A stretch of DNA of 64,000 nt from Aphelocoma coerulescens (lineage: Eukaryota; Chordata; Aves; Passeriformes; Corvidae): assembly GCF_041296385.1 (NCBI RefSeq), contig NC_091014.1, positions 9,709,578-9,773,577 on the forward strand, given 5' to 3'. Within the stretch, counting starts at the first letter, position 1; the number at the start of each line of letters is the position of its first letter. The translations under genes were made by a program, and so were the position numbers. The notes beneath the pieces are model-generated. The model saw nothing but the letters and a program-made list of their open reading frames with translations, had not been told where the DNA came from and did no database searches. This document shows, in pieces, positions 1 to 9,660 of this stretch.

Positions 1-2898
1 AAAGCATTAGCTGACTCTCAGTACTTTCAAAACTTCAGAGGCTCTTATTGGAAAAGCTCTGACAGAGTTTCTGTGAAAGAATTAACTTTAGGCTGTACAG
101 GCTTGGATATATGTGTTTATTTATGTACATATGTGTGTTTGTGAGACATCCAGCCTGACTTTGGTGAGTTCCCTTGGTTAAATGTAGCTTCTCTGCAACA
201 ACAGATACTTCTGCACAGATGAGTTTACCCTGCTTTTTGATAGACCTGCCTTATCTGCCCAGCTTTTTACTTGATTTAAATGCAACCATACACTTTTTTT
301 TTTTAAATACACAAAGCTACAGGTACAGAGAAGACACTATCATTGTATTAGAAATATTGTCTTTTTCTGTGCTATGTTTTCACTCTAAGCAATACAAAGA
401 CAGTTTCACAAAAATAATGGAGTTTAGGTTTTTTAAAATTTTTTGGATGCTTCTACAAGAATGCACCCTGTGGAACTGTACTCAGAAAACTGAGCCACAC
501 GTAACCATGTGCAGAATTTTTAATGCAGTTAATCCTCACAATTCTAATTCCATAATGATATTTTGTATTCATAATGTCATAGTAGCAGGGGGTGGTAATA
601 ATGAGTGGCTATTACATCAGTGATGTATTAACTGGTTTGAATTTTGCTTTAACCATTTGTTCACAGTAAATTAAGGATTCTTAGCCAACCTCATTCAATA
701 TGCTGGGGAGGAGAGCCAGATTCAACCATGCTTATTCACTGAGAAGTGCTGGACAGTCCAGTTAACTCTTTGAAAACAGTGGTATTAGTTGTCTAGAAAG
801 GGGCTGCCTTAGGAATTGTAGAGGTCTGTAGAATCCAATTCTATAAGAATAATAAATGAGAACTAGGAATGGGATTTTAAAAGTATAAAAAAGCTAATTT
901 CTGATCAAATCGCCTAAATTCCTTTCATATTAACCAAAAGAACTCAGCATACCCAAACACTGGCTTACTTTTTTCTAAACTGGAAATCTATTTCTATGAA
1001 AGCTTTGTTGTAGAGGGAGGATAACTAGTTCAGACTTAAATATCAAACCTCAAATGGCTAAAATTTCAAGTGTATCCTACCCTAAGATACACATTCATGG
1101 GATTGATGCATTCATTGGAGATTTGAAAGTTGGTTGAGAAAGAGGGCAGCAACAGCTACAAGAGGACTTATATAAGATTGTTACATCCTCTGTGTTTGGT
1201 ATTCATATTTTAGTTTATGAGCATATATAACACTGAAATGCTGTATAGATATAGGAGATCAAATATTTTGAAAGAAAATGCCTGCAGTCACTTCTGTACC
1301 CCTTCCTCTATATTAGCATCTGTGGCCCAGCTGCATAAGCAGTTTTTCTGGCCAGGATTGAAGACTCCTTCCTACTACCCCATTGCAATTTTTGTGGAGC
1401 ATAGCCATTCAGCATGGGCTTTACTTCTTCTGCAAGGGTTGGGCCAAAGCCTTTGACAAATTTTGCATTTGCAATTGATTTGCTCCCTCCTGGGCTTGAG
1501 AATAAAAAGCAATGGATAATGCCTCAAAATCAGAGTTTTCATGATTAAATAATAAGGATTGGGTGAACTGACAGCTTTTCTTTATAATGCTCATTAAGTT
1601 AGACACTGTTTTTTTACTGAAAAACTCATTTGCAAGGACTGTAGAGAGAAGAAAAAGAATTGGATGAGATAGATGAGTATAGTCAAACTGTAGCATCATG
1701 ATCACGGAGCAGATGAAGGAGCAAGCATCTCTCCCAAACAACACAGAAAATTCATTTTCATAATGGAGACAGAAGTCCTTTTCATTGAAATTCCAGCTGT
1801 TTTGTTGGACTCGTGCTCTAGAAAATATCAGTTAAACTTTATTCTTTTCTTTGGAAATGAAATTAAAGTTACTTTCAATTTCAGTATTTCGCAGTCTTTT
1901 GCAATGAAACAAACAAACTCTAATGTCCCACGGACCAATTGTGAAATGAAAACCCCATGGCACTTTTAGGAAGAATAGGTGAGTTAGTTCCAGTGTGGTT
2001 TTGACAATTATACACTCTCTGGTTTGAGCTTAAGATTCAGCTATAAAAATATTTTCTTTGCTTTCTTCAAACTGCCATGCCATGCTACTGCTTGCTACTG
2101 AACAAGCTCTGCCAAGGCCAGACAAGAGGAAAGAAATAAGATAAGCAAAACTTTCTGACATACGCATGCTGCTAAAACCCCAAATTCTGTACTTTTCACT
2201 TCCTTTTAATAAGATTTTACATTGTTTGTATAATATGTTTATGAGTTTATAATCAAAGTATAGGGACTTTAGTATGAGGATCATCTGGTGCTTATGAGCA
2301 AGTAACAAAACTGACTAAAAAGTGTTTTTTTTAATCTAATTAAAATTCTAGTTCTTTGTAAAAGTAGAAGCCTTAAGGAATTATTGTATCAGAAGTGTTG
2401 CGTAGTTCGACAGCCTGTGCCTAAGGGAGAACCAATCAGTCTAGTTCTAAAGGAAGCATAAGTGAATATTTTATACACTAATATCAATTAAGTAGGTATC
2501 AGATATTATTTTAAAACATAATTAAATTAATATTAGTTTTCTTCGTGTAGGTCTCAGTTGTCTAAGATGAATAGCAAAAAAAAGAAAGGCATTATATTAA
2601 GAAGAAATATTAGCTAGTTTTATATGGCAAAAAATTCAGCTGTGTGGGAAGAATGTCTGAGTTAAACCCTTTCAAGAAAATATTGTGACCTGCATCATAG
2701 GTGGGGTGGTAAAATCTGCTGGAAGACACATGCTGCAGATATCCTCTGCATTCCTTTTACAGCCATGGACTCTAGAGAATTTGTTACTACATCATTAAAA
2801 GTCATATTTTATGTTTGAAATATTTATAATTTTATTTTATTGAAGCTTAATCTTCAGGTAGGACACTGGGACATTTTTATACGCCTCCATTTTCACAG
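1..2898. other. Noncoding stretch, no gene recognised
   Basis: AT-rich unique-looking DNA. Plus-strand open frames here (for example 174-623) have simple, F/L/S-rich translations and no splice context. The only coding-like signal is on the minus strand at 1308-1744 and is listed separately. No recognised repeat family. Confidence 0.6.
1308..1744 (-). pseudogene. Possible decayed coding remnant split by a frameshift
   Basis: On the minus strand one frame is open from 1744 to a TAA at 1421-1423. Its last third reads like a polar, glutamine-rich helical protein (SQAQEGANQ, then LQMQNLSKALAQ). Close to where it stops, an adjacent frame becomes open and also looks protein-like (AEEVKPMLNGYAPQ, then LARKTAYAAG) until a TAG at 1308-1310. 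Two consecutive coding-like frames suggest an old gene or retrocopy with one frameshift. I do not recognise the family and see no poly-A tail or flanking duplication. The alternative is chance in a locally less AT-rich patch, which is quite possible. Confidence 0.22.
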
Positions 2899-2966
2899 CC
2901 TCGCATACACAGACTACGCCTTCAGGGCAAGTTTTATTGTGCCAGTGTAACATATGTTCCCAATAG
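2899..2966 (+). other. Weak candidate coding exon
   Basis: A pyrimidine-rich acceptor ending in CACAG at 2898 and a strong donor (ATAG followed by GTAAGTG) at 2967 enclose 68 bases. One frame is fully open (22 codons plus 2 bases) and starts PRIHRLRLQGK. The leftover two bases are compatible with the candidate exon at 16057, which starts with one base of a codon. CpG dinucleotides survive in it, which is unusual for this neighbourhood. The piece is short, so an open frame is not surprising by chance. It could be an exon of the same gene as 16057-41449 or a fluke. Confidence 0.2.
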
Positions 2967-4312
2967 GTAAGTGACACATGAAAGGAAAGGAATGTGATTT
3001 AATGTTTCAATTTTATTGCTTGCAATTTAACATATGGCAGTGAAGAAGATACAATCAATAAAGCTACATGAATGTGAAAGCACACAATAAAAGATACCTC
3101 AGAAGGAAGGTCTGATTTAAAGATTTATTGAATCTAAGTAGTCAAATAATTCAACACAAAAATTGTATTTATGGTCTTGGGCTCATTTGTTGTTGGCAGC
3201 TTGCTAGTGCATCGTTAATGATTTTGTAAATTTCTTCCAGAAATCGGGTGCACATTTTGTACTTCATCTATTTCCATTTTGCTTGCATAAAGAAGTTGTA
3301 GCCCAAATCAACAATGCACTTCCATAATTGATTTTTTTCTTGTAGGAGGTCAAAATTTTCATTTTCTCATTTTGTAACCTCTTTCAACATTCATTGATTT
3401 TCCTGGTCTTCTCTTTTTTCTCCTCTAAATCTCCCTCACACTATCCAAGAATACTTTCATCAGTTTCAGCCAAAGGATGTCCAAAAAAATCATGTTCCCA
3501 TTTCTACACTAGTAATAAATTGCAAAGACTTTTTGACAAAAAAAAGTTAATATATAGAAGCAGAAATAAGAAATACCACCCCCCCCCCCCCACTTGTTCA
3601 AGAAAAGAACATGTAAAAAAATGCATCTGATTTTACAAAGAGGTCTGGTTTTACTGAAAAAATTCAATGAAAATCTAAGTTACCAGTGAGTTTACTAAAA
3701 AAGATCTAAATATTTCTTCTAAAAGAGTAGAATTCCTTTTTTTTTTTTTTTTAAGCATAAGTATCTTGGTGAGAAACAGCCTTATTGATTAGGGAAAAAG
3801 CAAGAACATTTTGAATTTTTCTTCTTTTGATTGCAGAGAAATTAGATGTTGATTCTGAACTGGTTGTTTGCTTTCATTCATAAGTTTACTAAGTTTTACA
3901 AAGGTCAGCATTTACTGTACATTATTAAAGCACATTCAGAAGTTATATCTTCTATAATACTCCGCATGATTAATCTGGTTACAATGAACTGAATATAAAC
4001 AAAATATAAACAAATTGTGACAGGGAACTGTTAGGATAGGATATTTTTAAAGGTAACCTAAAATTTCACTGTGCTTTGCTTTCCCTTCTGTAATCAATTT
4101 TTACTTTGTGGAAGGAGAGATATTTTCTGATCCATTTTCTCCTTTATTTATTTTATTAATCTTATTTTAGCATACTTCTATGAATAGTTGGCACACATTT
4201 CTCGTGGTAAGAGCCTTGGAGGACACGCGTAGGTGGCTCAACAAGAATATTATAGCCATACCTGAACAGGTAGCAGCCTTTTACAGGAAACCAACAGAGT
4301 GCCAGCCAGATT
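2967..4312. other. Noncoding stretch with homopolymers
   Basis: Holds a run of 13 C at 3579-3591 and a run of 16 T at 3737-3752. Otherwise unique-looking AT-rich sequence. A possible but unconvincing 99-base exon at 4171-4269 is discussed in the findings. Confidence 0.6.
3579..3591 (+). repeat. Poly-C homopolymer (13 bases)
   Basis: Uninterrupted C run read directly from the sequence, in AT-rich surroundings. Such tracts are length-variable and error-prone in sequencing. Confidence 0.9.
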
Positions 4313-4318
4313 TCAGAT

Positions 4319-4397
4319 TTATGGGTCTAGTTCTCCAGCTGCATCAGTTTATGGGAGGTTTATATGCCTAAAATGCCTGTCTGTTGGTGCTGAACAT
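4319..4397 (+). repeat. Left arm of a diverged 79-bp inverted repeat
   Basis: This 79-base segment (beginning ttatgggtctag) matches the reverse complement of 5141-5219 without gaps, 70 of 79 positions identical by my alignment. The match weakens to about five more bases on the outer side and stops abruptly on the inner side. The arms are 743 bases apart. It is either two copies of one dispersed repeat in opposite orientation, the terminal inverted repeats of an old nonautonomous DNA transposon of about 0.9 kb, or an inverted duplication. I cannot name the family. The short open frames over both arms share a peptide only because of this repeat. Confidence 0.75.
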
Positions 4398-5140
4398 AGC
4401 TAGAGGCCAGCCTTAATTTCTTTTCTGTCTAACTTCAGTCTCTTCTTCATGAATCTTCTTCATTAATGTTTCCCCAATTTTCACTTCCAAAAGCTTAGAA
4501 ACTGCTAGTTTTCCACCTTTCAGTCAAGTAAGCATTAGACAAAACTGTACCTAAATCACATTAGGGTCTTGGCATACATGGAATTTATATATGAAATAGG
4601 CATTGAAAATGCACATAACTATTCTCTCAATTCTAGAGTTTCTTCATGCATGGTATAGCCTGAATCCATGCAGGTATATCACTGTGATCCCTGAGTGCCT
4701 GTAAATGTCTCTTCCATGACTGTGTAGAGCACATGGTACCTATTTGCTTTGTTGTCACGTTTTATGGTTCATGAAGCTCCTTAGGATATGTCTTGCAATA
4801 AAAGTTCGATTTAAGAGATGATTGTAATTTTATATGTATGAATGTGCATATATACACACACAGGAAGAGAGAGGAAAGAGATTTGTTAGACATCATCTGC
4901 ATTCATGTGTACAGTCCCTGTCATTATGGCACTAAGGATTATCCAAAACATTTGTAAAATCTGAGGGAGAATGGCATAACCGTCAGGAATTTCCACGAGG
5001 TTCCTGTTGCTGCATATCACTTCCTTTCTGTCTTCTGGCTTTAGCTGACACAAAGACTGCTGGATTCCTTCATCCTCTTCTATCTTTTAAATCCTGCTTT
5101 GTTTACCTTTGCCACAGTGGTGGGAGGTGAGAGATGAAAT

Positions 5141-5219
5141 ATGCTCAGCATCAAGAGACAGTCGTTGTAGGCATATACACCTCCTATAAACTGATGCAGC
5201 TGGAGAGCTAGACCCATAA
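5141..5219 (-). repeat. Right arm of the 79-bp inverted repeat
   Basis: Reverse-complement partner of 4319-4397, nine substitutions, no indels. The divergence suggests old age. No target-site duplication is evident at the outer edges, so transposon status is unproven. Confidence 0.75.
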
Positions 5220-7386
5220 AACTGCACTGTGTGGGTGCCATATGGAAAAAGATTCCATAATCTGTGAAGCATTTGATTCGTATTAAAATTGTCAATATGT
5301 ATCTTTTACACTTATCTCTAGAAATGAAAATTCCTTGTAATGTATCAATATTTATTTATTTATTTGTTTTTAAGTTGGTCACTCATGTTTCAGACAACCA
5401 CAGAAAACCAGAGTGAAAAGTTAAGCAAATAAAGGCAATTTACATTTACCCAAAAAAGGTGCCCAGTAAATTTCTGGACAAATCCCATGTGAGAAGTTTT
5501 CTGTCACGATATATCTACATCATTCTCTGCCAAGCTTAATCATGCAGCTATTGGCTAAAAATAAGTCTGCTGCACCATGGTAACTGCCTAGCGTTGCAAA
5601 TAATGTTGTTTTTGAGATCTTAAAAGGTCAGCAGCAAAAAACACTGGGCCTTCTTCACAGTGATATAATTAAAGCAAAGTCATTGGCTTATTTGGGATAA
5701 GAAAAGAACCTTCTCCTGTCTCTCTTGCACTAAATAAATTGGGAATTCTCCTTTCAATAGCTTATTGTACTTACCCACATGTCTTTGAAGAGTGTTTTCC
5801 TCAAAATTATGAGTTTGACCCAGCCTCACATGCTGGCAACCTGAAAGAGCAAATGTAAAGAATGAGCTATTTCATTACAAACATCCGTCCGTGCCTGGCC
5901 TTGTAAGATACATCAAGGAAAATGGCCGAAGACCAAATCCCTCCATAATTTAGTCACCAGCCCTGAAATGCTGACTGCCTGATAGTTGTTGTGAAAATGC
6001 CCAGGCTGCCCAACCAAAAACCACCTCATCTATTCACCACATGTGACCAAAGCCACAACTATGGAAAACAGCTTTACAGAAATTCTTTTCCATACCTTCC
6101 CTTTTCCACAGCCCTTGGCAGCCTTCTACGCAGTAGGATCCCTGGAAACAAACCCTCTCCTTCTTGACACATCCATGATGAACAGCTGTAACTCCTTAGG
6201 CACTGATTGCAGCTGCCTTGAGCTGCACCATTGAAATAATCCAAAAAGGCAGCAAAAAATGGAAATATGTTATTGAGTATATGGTTAGTGGTCTTCGTGC
6301 ATCAGCTAGATGGGTGGCTTCCAATCTGTATTGCCAAGGCTGCTGGAAATCACGCACAAAACACAAGTCTGATTCTTTTTTCACTGTTTTCACTCTGGAG
6401 TTGTTTCTGGCCAAGGAAAAAGTGAAGAGACCAAACAAGAGTGTAATGCTCCCTTCTCTTCCTTCTTGGTTAAATTCTTAATTTATATTATTCCTAAAAT
6501 TTTACTGCCTTCAGGGGAACTCAGACTGCATCTGGGAGATCAGGTGCTGGACATGCTTATAACAATTTTTGGTGCTATTCCTTGATATTTGAAGAAGTTA
6601 AGATACAGAGAGCAGAAGGGGCCCTTTAACATTGCTTCCTGGCTAGGCTAACTTGTAGGCAGGTGAGAAATTGGTTATATCAGCTGAGAAGAGTACTTTA
6701 TGGACAACACCTGTATTGTTTCCAGCTCCTGAGGTAGCTCAAAGAAGATGATGTATTGCTGTGTTGGTATATCCCACATCAGATTATGCTCTGATTTGAA
6801 TTACTGGTGAAAAAAGAGCTTGGCTGTAGGTAACACAGCTGCCCTGAGCTCAGCTCTGTGCTTAGCAGTGGATCTGGGCAGGCTTAAGCCTGTACACAGT
6901 GTTTTATGAAACTCCGAGCTGGCTGGTTGTCCCCTGTGAGGCCTACAGCAATTCCTACCACCAACATTGCGAGGAAATAAAAGACAACTGTGTGAAAAAA
7001 AAACCAACCAAACCAAGAAAGGATAAAAGCTATTTGTGAAAAACAATGCCCCACAGTGTTCTATTCATGGCACAAAATCATCCATCTGGGAAACCTTTGC
7101 ATGATTATTGCTTGAAAACATTCTTCTTATCTGATCAAGTGTTTCTTAGGAATTTCTTCATAGGCTGGGGTCATAAGACAGTTTCAGAGAGACATGATGC
7201 TGCCTGGTGCTCAGCATGGCAGCTCCAGTCCAGAGAAATGATTGGCTCTAAGCACAGGCAGCTCCTTTATTAACACATGAAAGGTATCTGAATTTCAGAC
7301 ATTAAGCAAGTGATGGAGAAATTTTGTTTTCTTTTGTGTTCCTATTTATAGGAAGCAAGCAAGATATTTCAATGTATTTTTTACAG
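5220..7386. other. Noncoding stretch, nothing recognised
   Basis: Unique-looking sequence. Overlapping open frames at 6196-6481 on both strands show no splice sites, family motifs or codon pattern that would set them apart from chance. No repeat family seen. Confidence 0.55.
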
Positions 7387-7392
7387 TTTATT
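7387..7392 (-). terminator. Candidate polyadenylation signal (AATAAA, minus strand)
   Basis: Plus-strand tttatt reads AATAAA on the minus strand, 82 bases downstream of the stop of the candidate minus-strand exon at 7474-7743. Position and sequence fit a canonical cleavage/polyadenylation hexamer. Hexamers are frequent in AT-rich DNA, so it matters only together with the exon. Confidence 0.35.
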
Positions 7393-7473
7393 TTATCTTT
7401 TCCTTTCTGGCATGGTTACATAATTATTGTGTATTTCCACTTTCCTCTTTAAATTCAAGTAATAGAAAACATC

Positions 7474-7743
7474 TCACTGTGTATGGTTAATTAGCTCTTC
7501 AGTTGCTGAAATGCTTCTTCCTAAAAACCTTTCAAATAATTCTCTAGCAGTTTCAGGTGGGAAAGGGCCAAATTCTTTCCAAAGTCGAGCTGGCAGTGAA
7601 AAATATCTAGTGCTAGTTCTTGAGAGTGTAAATGCTTCCACAATGTAAGTTCCCAAGAAATCAGTTCCAGGAAATAACAAGACAACAGGGGATTTTTTGG
7701 TTTTTGCTTTGAGTGGAGGTTCTTTTGAGTTTTCATAAGAGAA
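7474..7743 (-). CDS. Candidate terminal coding exon, unknown protein
   Basis: On the minus strand, 89 codons plus a TGA are open from a good acceptor (pyrimidine tract tgtcctccttccag ending at 7744). The frame stays open upstream of that acceptor to about 7825, so the true exon edge is uncertain. The translation has a balanced, globular composition: a basic segment (PPLKAKTKKS), a hydrophobic strand-like piece (PVVLLFPGTDFLGTYIVEAF), and a polar helical end (FPPETARELFERFLGRS, then ISATEELINHTQ). This is unlike the F/S/K/N-rich chance frames elsewhere. No in-frame ATG opens it, so it would be the last exon of a gene coming from higher coordinates on the minus strand. An AATAAA lies 82 bases past the stop. 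I do not recognise the family. A retrocopy fragment or chance frame remains possible. Confidence 0.4.
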   Translation of the reverse strand, partial: FSYENSKEPPLKAKTKKSPVVLLFPGTDFLGTYIVEAFTLSRTSTRYFSLPARLWKEFGPFPPETARELFERFLGRSISATEELINHTQ

Positions 7744-9483
7744 CTGGAAGGAGGACACTTTTGAGTTGTGGAGATATTTCTTGGTATATTTGGGAAAATT
7801 GAATTTGCACTTGGAAGATTAATAATTTTTCACTTTAGTAAACTAGGAAGAGTGTTTTTCTTTGCTTTTTCTTCACCAGGCTATGAGCATGAGGTGTTAA
7901 AATTTACCAAACAGTGAAGTAAATTAAAATAGACTTGTAATTTGTCATCATCACAAAACCAATATATGACAAAACTAAGTCCAGGCTGTCTTCAGGATCA
8001 GTATGGCAGAAACAAAAATCTATGAGGTTCATTGATGTGTAAAAGTGCAGTGACATTTTAAAAATGTGCACTGACTTTTTAAGAGTACTCATTCAGAGTG
8101 ACTAGGAAAGAAACAGATATATCTATTAGGGGCCTGTGAACCAGTGTTGCAGTCTGCTAGCGGATGCTGGATTTAGGCACAGGCTCATGCATTTCATTTA
8201 GAAACAGTAATTTTGCTTGTTAAGCCAAAGGCAGGTATAAAATATTTTTGTAGCATTTGGGTTGAAGACAAAAGTATGGGATTCATGATTAACTATGCAT
8301 CTGTCTTCAATACCAGACAAAAAGCAATAACTTCTCACCATATATAACACCTTCCAGAAAAGAAAATCACAGTGGTCTGCAAATCTTCATAATACTTCAA
8401 AGAGTTATTTCCTAAGAAATAATATCTTCTTGATTTTACAGGTGAAAAACCAAAGCAAATAATAGCTACAGTCAATCTTTTCAGCCATTAATTCCCTAAA
8501 TTACTCCTGTTTGTCAATCTTCAAGTCTTATTCCAGCACCTGTCAGGATAGTAGCCAAACTCCTCCCCTGCTAACCCAAAATGTTGGGTGTATTTCAGCT
8601 AGACATCTATAATTAGTACCTCAGTAAGTAGAACTCAAGTCATCTGCGGTTATTCATCATTAAGCAATCAGGACATGCTTTAAAGTACCTACATTTACAT
8701 TTAGAAATCTTCTGGCAGAAGCCAAGTAAAAGAGGAAACTTTTGGGAGTGTCTCAAAATGTCTGAGCCTGCCTCTCACAAGTACAAGGTCATTCTCCCTT
8801 TTGAAATAAAGGATGCAATAGTGCAGAGAATTACAGAAGACAATGAATGGACCATAAGGAATGTTTGCAAGTGTTTTCAAATGAATAAATTAAAATTTGT
8901 AATCAAGCCCATATTTCATACTTTGTTTTGGTACAGAACACGGTGAATAAAAAAATTAAAATAATTTCTGACATTGTACTTGAATACTAAAATAAATTCT
9001 ATTTATTTTTACTTGTTGTAATTATATTTCTTTGATAACTCTCTGGGTTAAATGATTGTTATTACATGCAGGTACATTTTTGGCACATTTAGGATGGAAA
9101 ATCTTTTTTGATCAAAGAAACTCAGCAATGGGAGGGCTGACTAATGGAACCAGACAATGGAATCCAAGGTGCTGATAGAGACAATAATTCCTAACAGCTA
9201 CCCTATTCTTCTTAACATTACAATAATCATCTAAGAGAATGTAAATTTTAGAGATTCCAGGGGGAATCTTGTAGTATAAATTGCTGTAGGTCAGTTCTCT
9301 TAATTTTTTATTGGAGAAATCCCATTACTATTCTCACAAATGGGCATAAATTGGTGACCTGGAAAACAACAGTTATCTCTTGTTCTACTAATTACTATCC
9401 ATAGCTAAGCCTTTTTAAACCACCTGAATTATTGTATCAGTGTGCTGTTTAAGGTGGGATACCTGGCAGACTTTTTTAATAAA
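7744..9483. other. Noncoding stretch, nothing recognised
   Basis: Unique-looking AT-rich DNA. A 62-codon plus-strand frame at 8758-8946 is listed among the findings but has no splice or promoter context. No repeats recognised. Confidence 0.55.
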
Positions 9484-9660
9484 TATCATGGAACCATGGG
9501 AATGCTGATCTAGTCCAGCTTCCTGCTCAAGTGGGATTATTGCCAACACTAAACTTCTGGTTAACTTTTTTTTTCCCTTAAAGTTTAAGCTGAGCCTCCC
9601 AAGCTGTAATTTCTGTTGTTTGCCCCTTGCTTTGCTCTCTGCTGCTACCAAGACACGTTT
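9484..9660 (-). mobile_element. Old CR1 LINE 3'-end fragment
   Basis: Read on the minus strand this contains the usual CR1 3'-end wording: gcaggaagctggactagatc near 9505-9530 followed by a degraded ...ttccatgat terminus at 9484-9500. Upstream (9560-9650) it resembles the CR1 segment around 'ggcaaacaacagaaattaca' and 'gggaggctcagcttaaac'. It is a 5'-truncated, diverged copy. A 91-codon minus-strand frame over it is not a gene. Exact ends are uncertain because I compared from memory of CR1 consensus features. Confidence 0.55.

Noticed and set aside
174..623. 149-codon plus-strand frame
   Set aside because: Long, but the translation is F/I/S/N-rich, typical of chance frames in AT-rich DNA. No splice sites of matching phase, no motif.
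5080..5295. Apparent protein similarity between frames at 4180-4371 and 5080-5295 (shared LQLHQF)
   Set aside because: The shared peptide comes from the DNA inverted repeat 4319-4397/5141-5219. There is no independent coding evidence.
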